From assembly GCF_003610015.1 (NCBI RefSeq), contig NZ_AP018933.1, forward strand, positions 372,001 through 436,000: a DNA stretch of 64,000 nucleotides, in the 5' to 3' direction. Each line of letters starts with the position of its first letter. Positions within the stretch are counted from its first letter, which is position 1. The notes under the pieces are model-generated. The model was not told the origin of the DNA. It saw only the letters and a list, made by a program, of their open reading frames with translations, and searched no databases. The translations under genes were made by a program, and so were the position numbers. Source of the DNA: Zymobacter palmae (lineage in GTDB: Bacteria > Pseudomonadota > Gammaproteobacteria > Pseudomonadales > Halomonadaceae). Shown piece after piece: positions 54,897 to 64,000 of this stretch.

Positions 54897-55586
54897 TTAG
54901 CGTGTGACCTGCATCGTCAGCAGCCCCATACCTTGTTCAATGTCGGCGGCGATGGCCGTGCAGAAACGCTCGCTGTCGCGTTGGCGGAGGGCATTGATGA
55001 TCTGTACGTGGAAATCGTCGGCCAGCGTGCTGTTTTTCCACAGTGACGCGATATAACGCATGCTGGGGCCGTACTGCATCCACAGTACCTTCACAAGTGG
55101 CAGCAGTACGCGAGATCCACTGCGCTCGTAGATATGGAAGTGAAAGGCATGGTTACCGCGCATGTAGCCGGTCATATCGCCGTCGGCAATGGCGGTGCCG
55201 ATGGCATCGTCGATGCGGTTTAGCGCCTCCACATCGTTATCACCAAGATGGGGGAAGGCCTGACGGCTCAGCTCCGTTTCCAGCTGGCGACGAGCAAACA
55301 ACAGCTCTTCGAAGCGCTGGCGGCTGACGTTGGGCACGATGATGCGCCGACTGTCGATGAACTCCAGCGCGCCTTCGGCCACCAGCCAGCGCAGCGCTTC
55401 GCGGGCAGGCATGGCGCTGCAGCCGTGCTGCTGTGCTATGCCTCGGATCGAGATCGTTTCTCCTGGCGCAAGCTCGCCCGCGCACAGCTGGGCACACAGC
55501 TGATCGTGCACTGTTGCAGAGCGCGTCTTCGGCGCAAATGCGTCATCAGGGGTATCACGGTTCTGGTGCGTATTGTTCATGTTCAT
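54897..55586 (-). CDS. GntR-family (FadR/FCD subfamily) regulator of putrescine catabolism
   Basis: 229 residues. N-terminal winged helix (GETISIRGIAQQHGCSAMPAREALRWL cut here for length, with AREAL recognition helix) and an all-helical FCD ligand domain with metal-type His (NHAFHFHIY). AGGA lies seven bases before the ATG. It sits between puuD-gabD and the divergent puuB-pot-puuA genes. Two identical palindromes flank it, so it probably represses both arms and itself. This replaces the PuuR-type (cupin-HTH) regulator of E. coli. Confidence 0.88.
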   Translation of the reverse strand: MNMNNTHQNRDTPDDAFAPKTRSATVHDQLCAQLCAGELAPGETISIRGIAQQHGCSAMPAREALRWLVAEGALEFIDSRRIIVPNVSRQRFEELLFARRQLETELSRQAFPHLGDNDVEALNRIDDAIGTAIADGDMTGYMRGNHAFHFHIYERSGSRVLLPLVKVLWMQYGPSMRYIASLWKNSTLADDFHVQIINALRQRDSERFCTAIAADIEQGMGLLTMQVTR

Positions 55587-55952
55587 CTCTTTATCCTGTC
55601 TCGCCGCTTTCCGGCGCCTACCTTTATCGTTATCGAAAATGCCTTTTTACAGAGGGGCGTTTTTCGCCACCGCCCCAGAGCGCGACAGGCCTGCTGGCGT
55701 TTAGCACGGCTTGTCCGCAGAGGTCTTTCATAAAGTGATCGTGTGCCTGTCGCCAAAGTTGGCGCACGAGTTGCAATGCATGCACAGGGCATTGAATGTC
55801 ATCTCATGTGTGATCACACAATGAACCGTGACGAATCACAAGCACAGCCGACCTAAGTCTCAGAATGGCAGGTTGGTATCAGAAGAAATCAGTGCTGCCC
55901 CTTTTCACTATCGTTGATGCTCGAACACGGCTTCGGGCGGGAGATAACCGCA
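55587..55952. other. Divergent region between the GntR gene and puuB
   Basis: 366 bases with divergent promoters and the second operator palindrome. No gene seen. Confidence 0.5.
55808..55819. promoter_or_regulatory. Putative GntR operator, copy 2
   Basis: Perfect 12-bp palindrome GTGTGATCACAC containing the 10-mer found at 54880. It lies 134 bases upstream of puuB and 222 bases upstream of the GntR start. Confidence 0.6.
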
Positions 55953-57305
55953 ATGAGAACGATGCGCCCGGCAGAACGTTCACTTTCCACCCAGCAGCCT
56001 TCTCGTGGAGCCGAAAAGGCCGTGCCGCTGCGTGCCGACATGGGGCGGCAAATCGCCCATGAAAGCTATTACGAGGCGACCTGCCAGTCGAACTTGGCAC
56101 CGACCTTTGCCCTGCAGGGGGATACGCATGCTGATGTCTGCATCATTGGCGGCGGACTGACCGGCTGTTCGACGGCATTGCATCTGGCCCAACGTGGTTA
56201 CGATGTGGCCGTACTTGAAGCCGAAACGTTCGGGCACGGTGCCTCCGGACGCAGTGGGGGGCAGGTCATCACGGGGTTGAGTGCGGGGATTGAGCACATC
56301 GAAAAGGTGCTGGGGCGTGACGATGCCGCACACGTGTGGGAGATGACCTGCGAAGCCGTGGCGCTGACGGGGCAGCTGATTGAGCAACACGGCATCGACT
56401 GCGATTTCCGTAAGGGGTATCTGCATGCGGCGAACAAACCGCGCCACAAGAAAGAGCAGCTAGCGCTGATCGAGCATATGGCTACGCGCTATGACTATCA
56501 CGGTCTGCGTTGGATGGAGGTCGATGAAATGCATCGGCAGGTCGTGACCCAACGCTATATCGGCGGCACCTGGGATGCCGATTCTGGCCATCTTCATCCG
56601 CTCAACTACACGCTTGGCATTGCCGCTGCCGCTCAGCACGCCGGGGCACGCCTCTACAGCGACAGTCGAGTTATTCAACTGGACGAATCGACATCGGGTG
56701 ACACCTTGGCTGCGCGCACGGCGAACGGTCGGGTGACGGCCGACTTCTTTGTTTATGCGGTAGATGCCTACTCAACTGATCTGCTGCCCGAGCTGGCCTC
56801 GCGCATGGTGAGGGTCCCCAGCCACATCGTTGCCACCGCCCCCCTGACCGAGGAACAGCTGGCGGGGTCGCTGCCGACGCGTATCGCGGTCTGCGATGCA
56901 ATGTACATGCTTGATTATTACCGCATCTCTCACGATAACCGGCTGCTGCTGGGGGGCCGGCAGAGCGTAGCCGAAGCACAGCGTCGTATCGGTTGGCTGT
57001 TTCCGACGCTGGCCGAGGTGCCTCTCGATTACTACTGGAACGGGCTTGTCGGCGTAACGGCCGATCAGACCCCGCATTTTGGGCTGCACGGTAAGAACAT
57101 GCTGTTCGCGCAGGGGTATTCGGGGCATGGAATGGCGCTGGCTGGACTGGCGGGCCAGCTGCTGGCCGAGACGATTGGTGGGCAGGCCGAGCGTTTCGAC
57201 CTGTTCTCCCAGTTCGCGCCGCGGCGTATTCCCATGGCGCGTCAGTTCAACGATCCGATGGTGGCGATGGCCTCGCTGTTCTATCGCCTGAAAGACAAGC
57301 TGTGA
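55953..57305 (+). CDS. puuB: Gamma-glutamylputrescine oxidase
   Basis: 450 residues from MRTMRPA (GGGAG ten bases upstream; an earlier start at 55914 lacks one). DAO-type flavoprotein: FAD motif IIGGGLTGCSTALHLA, GASGRSGGQV and C-terminal GYSGHGMALAGLAG. It oxidises gamma-glutamylputrescine to the aldehyde. First gene of the plus-strand arm, followed by polyamine transporter genes. Confidence 0.92.
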   Translation: MRTMRPAERSLSTQQPSRGAEKAVPLRADMGRQIAHESYYEATCQSNLAPTFALQGDTHADVCIIGGGLTGCSTALHLAQRGYDVAVLEAETFGHGASGRSGGQVITGLSAGIEHIEKVLGRDDAAHVWEMTCEAVALTGQLIEQHGIDCDFRKGYLHAANKPRHKKEQLALIEHMATRYDYHGLRWMEVDEMHRQVVTQRYIGGTWDADSGHLHPLNYTLGIAAAAQHAGARLYSDSRVIQLDESTSGDTLAARTANGRVTADFFVYAVDAYSTDLLPELASRMVRVPSHIVATAPLTEEQLAGSLPTRIAVCDAMYMLDYYRISHDNRLLLGGRQSVAEAQRRIGWLFPTLAEVPLDYYWNGLVGVTADQTPHFGLHGKNMLFAQGYSGHGMALAGLAGQLLAETIGGQAERFDLFSQFAPRRIPMARQFNDPMVAMASLFYRLKDKL

Positions 57306-57366
57306 CGTCAATTTCTCTGTTGGTGTCTATTCGGTAGACGCCCGTCTTTTTCATAGGAGTGGTCGC

Positions 57367-58509
57367 ATGACAACGACAGCATCTCCCTCTGTATCTTCGG
57401 CGAGCGGTGAGAAGACCAGCGCAAAAGCGGTCCGCGAGGCATCGTCGATTTCACTGCGCGGTTTATCGCGCTATTTCAATGCGGATGCCATCGCACTGGA
57501 CGATGTTGATCTGGATATCCATGCCGGTGAGTTCTTTACCTTGTTGGGCCCCTCGGGGTGCGGGAAGACCACGCTGTTGCGAATTTTGGCCGGATTGGAA
57601 GAGGCCGATCAGGGCGTTGTGGTGATCGGTGGCCGCGATGTGACCGAGACACCACCGCACAAGCGCAGCGTCAACACCGTGTTCCAGTCGTATGCGCTGT
57701 TCCCGCACCTAACCGTGCGCGACAACATTGCTTTCGGACTCCGCGTACGCGGGGTTGGCAAGGCCGAGCAAAAACGCCGCGTGGAAGACATTGCACATCG
57801 AATGCAGCTGGATGCCTTGCTGGAACGCCGCATTCATCAGCTGTCTGGTGGCCAGCGTCAGCGCATTGCATTGGCACGGGCGTTGATCAACGAGCCGGAC
57901 GTGTTGCTGCTGGACGAACCGCTTTCGGCGTTAGATGCGGGGCTGCGTACTGATCTTCAGGTCGAGCTGAAGCGGTTGCAGCAGACGCTGGGCATGACGT
58001 TCGTATTTGTGACCCACGATCAGGCCGAAGCGATGGTGATGTCTGATCGCATCGCGCTGCTTAACGGCGGCAAGATCCAGCAGGTCGGTACGCCCGCGGA
58101 AATCTACGAGTATCCGGTGAACCGCTTCGTGGCGCGTTTCATCGGGCACGACAATCTGTTTCCCGTCGAACGGTGTGATGGCAGCACGCTGCAGACCGCG
58201 CTGGGGACGTTGCAGTTCAATGCGGCATCGACTGGCGACCCTCGGCAGGCCTTTGCGCTTATCCGGCCGGAGGTCATCGCGCTGAGCGTTCCCGATAGCC
58301 CCGGCATTGATCCATCGTTGGCGCTGAATCGTCTTGAGGGGATCGTCGAAGAGCGCTTCTATCGCGGAGCTTCGGTGGAATACCGCGTGCGTTGCCAGCA
58401 GTGCGATCTGGTCGTCGACAGTGCCAACTGCGGCGAGCGGCTGTTCAAGGTGGGGGATCGTGTTCAGGTCGAGATATACCCCGAAGACATCGTGATGATC
58501 GGCGACTAA
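57367..58509 (+). CDS. potA: Polyamine ABC transporter ATP-binding protein (PotA/PotG-like)
   Basis: 380 residues. Walker A GPSGCGKTT, ABC signature LSGGQRQRIALARAL, Walker B LLLDEPLSALD and the H-loop THDQAEA, with a C-terminal TOBE domain from about 285. AGGAG lies upstream of the ATG. It powers uptake through the PotB/PotC-like permeases that follow. The context (puuB, puuA) indicates putrescine or a related polyamine as substrate. Confidence 0.93.
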   Translation: MTTTASPSVSSASGEKTSAKAVREASSISLRGLSRYFNADAIALDDVDLDIHAGEFFTLLGPSGCGKTTLLRILAGLEEADQGVVVIGGRDVTETPPHKRSVNTVFQSYALFPHLTVRDNIAFGLRVRGVGKAEQKRRVEDIAHRMQLDALLERRIHQLSGGQRQRIALARALINEPDVLLLDEPLSALDAGLRTDLQVELKRLQQTLGMTFVFVTHDQAEAMVMSDRIALLNGGKIQQVGTPAEIYEYPVNRFVARFIGHDNLFPVERCDGSTLQTALGTLQFNAASTGDPRQAFALIRPEVIALSVPDSPGIDPSLALNRLEGIVEERFYRGASVEYRVRCQQCDLVVDSANCGERLFKVGDRVQVEIYPEDIVMIGD

Positions 58510-58519
58510 GGAGGCGGTC

Positions 58520-59446
58520 ATGGCTCAGACACTTCCCAAACCCTATAAGGGCCCCGCACCGGGCACGACGAGCGATGTAGGCCATCTGTTGTGGACTACG
58601 CTGCCGTCGGCACTGTGGATCGGCGTATTTCTGGTGCTGCCCAGCCTCTATCTGGTCGGCATGGCGTTCATGACCAACGATTCGTACGGTCAGCCCAGCC
58701 TGCCGCTCTCGACGCATGCTTTCGGTCAGCTTTCCGGTTACGGCTACCTTGGCTGGAGTCCGGGTAACCTGCAAACGCTATGGCGTTCGGTTTGGTACAC
58801 GCTGCTGTCCAGCGGCATCACCGCGTTGGTGGCTTATCCGATCGCGGCCTATATCGCAGTCTGTCGCCCGTCGGTGCGTGCGCTGATGATTCTCGCGGTC
58901 GTGATGCCTTCGTGGACCAATCAGGTCGTGCGTGCGTTCGGGTGGATGAATCTACTGGCCCCGGGCACGCCATTGGCGAACGTTGCCAGTGCGCTGGGGT
59001 TCACGACGCCCGAGCTGGGCCTCTATCCCTCATCGTTCGCGGTGATGCTGGGGCTGGTCTACAACTTTCTGCCCTTCATGGTGCTGCCGCTCTACAACGC
59101 GTTTGAAAAGATGGATTACGGGCTAGTTGAAGCGGCGCGCGATCTGTATGCCACGCCACTCACGGCATTTCGAACGGCCATATTCCCGCAGACGCTGCCT
59201 GGACTGATGGCCGGGCTGGTGCTGGTGATGATCCCCGCCTTTGGCATGTACGTTGTGCCAGAACTGCTGGGCGGCGGTCGCGCGATGATGATCGGCAATT
59301 TGGTCGCCACACAGTTCGCCGAAGGGGCTAACTGGCCGCTGGGCGCCGCGGGAGCCTTGCTGATGCTGCTGGCTACGTTGCTGGGCATTATCTGCCTGCG
59401 CCGTCTGGGGCGTCGGTTCGGCGGCGGTGAGGAGGTGGTGATATGA
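58520..59446 (+). CDS. potB: Polyamine ABC transporter permease (PotB/PotH-like)
   Basis: 308 residues, six transmembrane segments, with the inner-membrane EAA loop (LVEAARDLYATPLTAFRTAIFPQTLPG region). GGAGG lies upstream of the ATG, ten bases after potA. It forms the channel with the next gene product. The stop overlaps the potC start. Confidence 0.92.
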   Translation: MAQTLPKPYKGPAPGTTSDVGHLLWTTLPSALWIGVFLVLPSLYLVGMAFMTNDSYGQPSLPLSTHAFGQLSGYGYLGWSPGNLQTLWRSVWYTLLSSGITALVAYPIAAYIAVCRPSVRALMILAVVMPSWTNQVVRAFGWMNLLAPGTPLANVASALGFTTPELGLYPSSFAVMLGLVYNFLPFMVLPLYNAFEKMDYGLVEAARDLYATPLTAFRTAIFPQTLPGLMAGLVLVMIPAFGMYVVPELLGGGRAMMIGNLVATQFAEGANWPLGAAGALLMLLATLLGIICLRRLGRRFGGGEEVVI

Positions 59447-60276
59447 AACGCAGGTCATTCCACCCTTGGCTAGCATCGTGCTGGTGGGCCGCCATGGTGT
59501 TTTTCTATCTGCCGCTGATCATCGTGGTGATCTTTTCCTTCAACAGCATCAACAGTGCCACGCATTTTGCCGGTTTCTCGCTGCGCTGGTATCAGCAGCT
59601 GTTGGGCAACGAGCAGATCATTACGGCGCTGCGTAACTCAATGGTACTTGCGGTGGGGTCGTCCTGTCTGGCCCTCGTGCTGGGCACGCTGCTGGGCTAT
59701 GGGCTCTATCGCCACCGGGGCAAACGGGTGGGCTGGCTGATTGCACTGATTTACCTGCCCATCGTGATGCCCGACGTGGTGTTTGGGATCGCCGACATGT
59801 CGTTCTTTGTTCGTCTGAACAGCTGGACAGGTCTGTTCGCCCCGGGGCTGACAACGATGCTACTGGCGCACGTCACTTTCCAAATTCCGTTCGTGGCGCT
59901 ACTGATCTATTCGCGCTTCGTGGGTCTGGATCCAACGCTGTTTGATGCCGCTAAGGACCTGTACGCCAATCCGTGGAAGCGCATGCAGTTGTTCATCCTG
60001 CCATCACTGAAACCGTCGCTGGTGGCCGGGTTCTTCCTTGCCTTCACGCTGTCCTTCGATGATTTCGTCATCAGCTTCTTCACTTCTGGCCCCGAAAGCG
60101 TGACGTTGCCGATCTATATCTGGGGCGCCATACGGCGTGGCGTATCGCCCGAAATTAATGCGATCGGGGCGCTGATGATCGGAGGGGGGCTGTTGGCGGC
60201 GCTGGGCAGCATGGTCGTCACCCTTCGCGTGCAGCGTCGGCAGGCCGAGCGTCCGCTGGTCAAGGCCACCCCCTAA
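59443..60276 (+). CDS. potC: Polyamine ABC transporter permease (PotC/PotI-like)
   Basis: 277 residues, six transmembrane segments, EAA loop with DAAKDLYANPWKRM. The start ATG overlaps the potB stop (ATGA). The second half of the heterodimeric channel. SFDDFVISFF and TLPIYIW are typical of the PotC/PotI type. Confidence 0.92.
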   Translation: MKRRSFHPWLASCWWAAMVFFYLPLIIVVIFSFNSINSATHFAGFSLRWYQQLLGNEQIITALRNSMVLAVGSSCLALVLGTLLGYGLYRHRGKRVGWLIALIYLPIVMPDVVFGIADMSFFVRLNSWTGLFAPGLTTMLLAHVTFQIPFVALLIYSRFVGLDPTLFDAAKDLYANPWKRMQLFILPSLKPSLVAGFFLAFTLSFDDFVISFFTSGPESVTLPIYIWGAIRRGVSPEINAIGALMIGGGLLAALGSMVVTLRVQRRQAERPLVKATP

Positions 60277-60331
60277 GCGTGTTCTGTCGAATATCGAAGG
60301 TGCATTTCTAGTCAAAGAGCGGAGAATCACC

Positions 60332-61399
60332 ATGAAGCTTAACCGTATGGCCCGAGGCGTGATCGCCACCGCGGTACTGTGTTCGACCGCGACGCTGGCG
60401 CAGGCACGTGAAACGCTTTATCTCTTCAACTGGACCGAGTACATGGATCCGGCGCTCATCACGGCGTTCGAGCAGCGCTACGATGTCGATGTGGTGCAGT
60501 CGTACTACGGCAGCCTCGGCGAGCTGTATGCCCGCTTGCAGTCGGGCGGTGATAGTCAGTTCGACCTTGTTGTACCGTCCAATTACTACATCCCGCGTCT
60601 GATCAGTGGGGGGCTAGTGCAGCCCATCGACCAATCGAAGCTGCCGCATTTAAAGAACGTGGCCCCAACGTTTACCAACCCCGCCTACGACCTTCATCTG
60701 CGCTATAGCGTGCCATACCTATGGGGCACGACAGGGCTGGTGTACGACATCCGTGATTTCCCGCAGGCCCCCGACAGTTGGTCGCTGCTATTCGATCCTC
60801 AGCAGAACCCGCGCCAGCCGTTCACGCTGCAGAACGATGGCAGTGTCATGATCGCTGCGGCGTGTGCCTGGCAGCACCACGGTAGCGGTTGCAACACGCC
60901 TGAGGCTTGGGCCGAAGCGGGCAAGCTGCTGCTCCAGACCAAGAAGCGCGCCAATTTTACCGGCTTCGTCGATGGCACGTCGGTATTGCCTATGCTGGCA
61001 AGAGGGGTGGATAAAGTCGCTATCAGCTACAACGGCGATTTCCTCAATGCCAAGCAGTCCGATCCGGAGAGTTTCAAGTATCTGCGCTATGTCATTCCCA
61101 AAGAGGGCAGCGAAATGTGGGTCGACAGCATGATGATTCCAGCCCACGCACCGCATCCCGCACTGGCCCACAAATTCATCGACTTCATGCTGGAGGCCGA
61201 GAACGGCGCTCGCCTGGCCAACTGGACGTGGTATTCCTCTCCCAACCAAGCTGCTGTGCCGCTGCTCAATCCCGCACTGCGCGAATCGCCTTCGCTGCCT
61301 ACTGATGACGAGATGAAGCGTCTGGAACTGTTGCCTGTGCAGCAGGGCGAGCAGCTGACGGTGTTTCAGGAAATATGGAATGAGGTGCGCTCGCGCTGA
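60332..61399 (+). CDS. potD: Periplasmic polyamine-binding protein (PotD/PotF-like)
   Basis: 355 residues with a signal peptide (MKLNRMARGVIATAVLCS, cleavage after AQA). Mature start RETLYLFNWTEYMDP is the polyamine-binder hallmark; YYGSLGELYARL and AISYNGDF follow. It captures putrescine or spermidine for the PotABC importer. GGAG lies upstream of the ATG, 55 bases after potC. Confidence 0.93.
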   Translation: MKLNRMARGVIATAVLCSTATLAQARETLYLFNWTEYMDPALITAFEQRYDVDVVQSYYGSLGELYARLQSGGDSQFDLVVPSNYYIPRLISGGLVQPIDQSKLPHLKNVAPTFTNPAYDLHLRYSVPYLWGTTGLVYDIRDFPQAPDSWSLLFDPQQNPRQPFTLQNDGSVMIAAACAWQHHGSGCNTPEAWAEAGKLLLQTKKRANFTGFVDGTSVLPMLARGVDKVAISYNGDFLNAKQSDPESFKYLRYVIPKEGSEMWVDSMMIPAHAPHPALAHKFIDFMLEAENGARLANWTWYSSPNQAAVPLLNPALRESPSLPTDDEMKRLELLPVQQGEQLTVFQEIWNEVRSR

Positions 61400-61540
61400 G
61401 CGACGGGCCAGCGTGGGGCTGGTCCTAAGAGGACGGTCTTTCATCGACCTGAGGTCTTGGCGGTCGACAATGGTATGTGCACCACGGATGGCAGAGACGC
61501 TGTCCGGTGGCACGCTGATAAAGAGTGAACGGGGGTTCAC

Positions 61541-62929
61541 ATGACAGTCACGAATACCGCTCCCATCGATAATTCTCGCAACGAGGAGCTGGATGCTTGG
61601 ATACGCGAGCACGGCATTACGGAAGTGGAATGCCTGGTCAGCGATATTACCGGCGTACTGAAGGGCAAGATTATGCCCGCCGACAAATACCTGCGCGGAG
61701 GGCGGCCGCGCCTGCCTGACTCGGTGTTTATCCAAACGGTCACCGGGGATTATCCCGAGGACGAGCATCTGGGCTTCTGGAACTTCTCCGAGCTGGATAT
61801 GCAGCTGGTGGCCGATCCTCATGCGGCCTATCTGGTGCCGTGGGCCGAAGAGCCGACGGCTCAGGTGATCCATGACTGCTGCTATATGAACGGCAAGGCA
61901 GTGGAACTGTCGCCGCGTCATGTGCTTAAGCGAGTGCTGGCGCTGTATGAAGAGCGCGGCTGGAAGCCGGTGGTCGCGCCGGAAATCGAATTCTATTTGG
62001 TCAAAACAAACACCGATGCCGACTACCCGCTGGAACCCCCGGTCGGGCGGTCGGGGCGGCAGGAAACGGGGCGCCAATCCTATAGCATCGACGCGGTCAA
62101 TGAGTTCGACCCGCTGTTTGAAGAGATGTACGACTTCTGCGAGCAGCAAGGGCTAGGCATCGACACGCTGATCCATGAGGAAGGTGCGGGACAGATGGAA
62201 ATCAATTTCCAGCACGGCGATCCGCTCTTCCTCGCCGATCAAGTCGTGATCTTCAAGCGCACCATGCGCGAGACCGCGCTGCGCCACGGCATGTATGCCA
62301 CGTTTATGGCCAAGCCAATGGCGGATGAGCCGGGCAGTGCGATGCACATTCACCAGAGCGTGATCAATGCTGAGACGGGAGAGAACCTGTTCGCCAGTTT
62401 GCCGAGCGAACCCAATAACCTGTTCACCCACTATATCGGGGGACTTCAACACTACATGGCGGCAGCGATGCCGTTTTTCGCGCCTAACGTCAACTCATGG
62501 CGACGCCTGATGCCCAGTTCCAGCGCAGGTAGCGCCCCGACCAACGCCGAGTGGGGGTACGACAACCGGACGGTAGGGCTGCGCGTGCCCATTGATGTTC
62601 CAGAGGCAACACGTGTCGAAAACCGTCTGCCGGGCGTCGATGCCAACCCCTATCTGGCGATGGCCGCCACACTGGCTTGTGGTTATCTTGGCATCCTGCA
62701 CCAGCTCGAACCGCGCCCGCCGCTGGTACATTCCTCGCCGCACGGTGCCTTTAGCCTGCCATCCAACGTACTGAACGCTCTCGACCTGCTGCGGGAATGC
62801 CAACCGCTCATCGACATTCTCGGCGAGCGCTTCGTGCATAGCTATATCGCCGTCAAACATGCCGAGTACGATGCTTACTTCCATGTCATCAGCTCTTGGG
62901 AGCGCGAGCACCTGCTATTGAGGATGTAA
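61541..62929 (+). CDS. puuA: Gamma-glutamylputrescine synthetase (glutamine synthetase-like)
   Basis: 462 residues of the type-I glutamine synthetase fold: N-terminal beta-grasp (VECLVSDITGVLKGK), APEIEFYLV, GAGQMEINFQHGD, KPMADEPGSAMHIHQS and NRTVGLRVP. PuuA joins glutamate to putrescine in the first Puu step. It ends the plus-strand arm (puuB, potABCD, puuA). It could be another glutamine synthetase paralogue, but neighbours argue for PuuA. Confidence 0.92.
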   Translation: MTVTNTAPIDNSRNEELDAWIREHGITEVECLVSDITGVLKGKIMPADKYLRGGRPRLPDSVFIQTVTGDYPEDEHLGFWNFSELDMQLVADPHAAYLVPWAEEPTAQVIHDCCYMNGKAVELSPRHVLKRVLALYEERGWKPVVAPEIEFYLVKTNTDADYPLEPPVGRSGRQETGRQSYSIDAVNEFDPLFEEMYDFCEQQGLGIDTLIHEEGAGQMEINFQHGDPLFLADQVVIFKRTMRETALRHGMYATFMAKPMADEPGSAMHIHQSVINAETGENLFASLPSEPNNLFTHYIGGLQHYMAAAMPFFAPNVNSWRRLMPSSSAGSAPTNAEWGYDNRTVGLRVPIDVPEATRVENRLPGVDANPYLAMAATLACGYLGILHQLEPRPPLVHSSPHGAFSLPSNVLNALDLLRECQPLIDILGERFVHSYIAVKHAEYDAYFHVISSWEREHLLLRM

Positions 62930-63296
62930 GCCGCCGAGAAGCCATTTCTGATGATGCCAGTGGGGCTGGTGAGCGTGAGAGACAGATGGCACTGACGGGC
63001 AGGTGGTACGAGGGGCATTTCGCGCACCGTCCGTTGATAGCGTCAGCAGCCCCATCGTGGCAACGAAAAGAGGATGAATATCGTCTTTGCGTGTTGAGTC
63101 GTGCGGCCGTTTTCCGAAGTGCCTAGGTGATCGGCAGCCAAGGCATTAGGAGACAGTCGCGCTTCTTTCTTGAATGAAGAAGAACAGACTAGCCGCGAAC
63201 GACATTGGCCCGATCTCATCGTATTCAGCCTCTAAGGCTACAGGCCGCGTGATCGCCATACGGCATGCTAAAGGCTCACTCAACAAGGAGCCGCTC
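62930..63296. other. Intergenic region after puuA
   Basis: 367 bases. No convincing gene. A short minus-strand frame here has no support. I see no clear terminator. Confidence 0.45.
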
Positions 63297-64000
63297 ATGC
63301 AGATCACACAGGTACGCAATGCCACCCAGCTCATTCACTATGCCAACAAACGCTTTCTTGTCGACCCTATGCTGGCCGATAAAGGCACTTATCCAGGGTT
63401 TCCGGGCTCATCCCGTTCGCATCTTTACAATCCACGGGTCGAGCTGCCCTGCGACATCGAACGCTTGCTGGATATTGACGCCGTTATCCTGACGCATACT
63501 CATCTTGATCACTGGGACGACGTTGCCGTCGACCGCATTCCCAAAGATATGCCGATCTTTGTCCAGAACGAACATGATCGTGCGTTGCTCGGTCAGCAGG
63601 GATTCACGCAGTTGACCGTGATGGGCGCCGCAACGCGCTTCGGCGATGTCACACTGACGCGCACTCTTGGGCAGCACGGGTCTGATGCCGCGTATGCCGA
63701 TCCCGCAACGGCCGAACGCATGGGGGATGCTTGCGGCGTCATTTTCCGTCACGCTGATGAAGGGACCCTCTATCTGATAGGGGATAGCATCTGGACGCCG
63801 GTGGTTGAGCATACGCTCAAGGTTGTGCAGCCCGACGTGGTAATCGCCAACATGGGGTGGGCGCACATCATGCCATTCGGGGCGATCATCATGGGAGCGG
63901 AAGATACCGTACGCATTCACCATGCTGTGCCCGGCGCGCAGATCGTGGCGACGCATATGGAAGCCATCAATCACTGCCTACTGACGCGGGCAGCACTGCG
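63297..64000 (+). CDS. Metallo-beta-lactamase-fold hydrolase (UlaG-like), 3' end outside window
   Basis: At least 234 residues from MQITQVR (AAGGAG six bases upstream). The zinc motif is THTHLDHWDD (HxHxDH), with further ligands likely in QHGSD, IGDSIW and ATHMEA. This UlaG/YtnP-like branch of the MBL superfamily hydrolyses varied esters, lactones or phosphodiesters; the substrate is unknown. The frame is intact to the window edge. It is separated from puuA by 367 bases and probably independent. Confidence 0.85.
   Translation, partial: MQITQVRNATQLIHYANKRFLVDPMLADKGTYPGFPGSSRSHLYNPRVELPCDIERLLDIDAVILTHTHLDHWDDVAVDRIPKDMPIFVQNEHDRALLGQQGFTQLTVMGAATRFGDVTLTRTLGQHGSDAAYADPATAERMGDACGVIFRHADEGTLYLIGDSIWTPVVEHTLKVVQPDVVIANMGWAHIMPFGAIIMGAEDTVRIHHAVPGAQIVATHMEAINHCLLTRAAL

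Overview
The window looks like chromosomal DNA of a gammaproteobacterium, most likely a Halomonadaceae-type organism (a Zymobacter-like or Halomonas-like genome is my guess). The basis is the conserved order rplU-rpmA-obgE-proB-rpsT-murJ-ribF-ileS-lspA-ispH, the bamD/rluD pair, the PP0621-family gene and moderately high G+C. Species cannot be fixed from the sequence alone.

Region 1 (1-18670, minus strand) is the standout. Eight genes reproduce the coronafacic acid locus of plant-pathogenic Pseudomonas syringae in the same order: cfl (amide-forming ligase), cfa1 (ACP), cfa2 (hot-dog dehydratase), cfa3 (ketosynthase), cfa4 (small KS-like protein), cfa5 (adenylate-forming ligase), cfa6 (loading AT-ACP plus a fully reducing module) and cfa7 (a second module that runs off the left edge). 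The AT motifs fit the known product: the cfa6 extender AT carries VAGH (XAGH type, ethylmalonyl-like) and the cfa7 AT carries HAFH (malonyl). The Cfa7 ER-like region has lost its Rossmann motif, which fits the double bond kept in coronafacic acid. cfa2 to cfa7 are coupled by 4-7 bp overlaps. No coronamic acid genes are visible, so the likely product is a coronafacoyl-amino acid conjugate (a jasmonoyl-isoleucine mimic).

Region 2 (19150-30900, plus) is housekeeping: ribosomal proteins, the Obg GTPase, proline synthesis, lipid II flippase, flavin synthesis, IleRS, lipoprotein signal peptidase and isoprenoid synthesis.

Region 3 (30900-39930) holds an A+T-rich two-gene unit that looks like a pore-forming toxin plus partner, a reduced set of minor type IV pilins, the PP0621 gene, bamD, rluD, a ClpP-like protease, and an HxlR regulator with an orphan FabF-like ketosynthase.

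Region 4 (39920-50600) holds a glutamate/dicarboxylate symporter, an unusual minus-strand run (allophanate hydrolase, flavin disulfide reductase, DinB-like protein, D-cysteine desulfhydrase/ACC deaminase family) divergent from a LysR regulator, a LysE-type exporter and a 14-TM MFS exporter.

Region 5 (51000-64000) starts with pgeF, followed by a perfect array of 51 copies of an 8-bp unit. Next comes a putrescine uptake and catabolism cluster (gabD, puuD, a GntR regulator, puuB, potABCD-like transporter, puuA). Two identical palindromes flank the GntR gene and are probably its operators. The window ends inside a metallo-beta-lactamase-fold gene.
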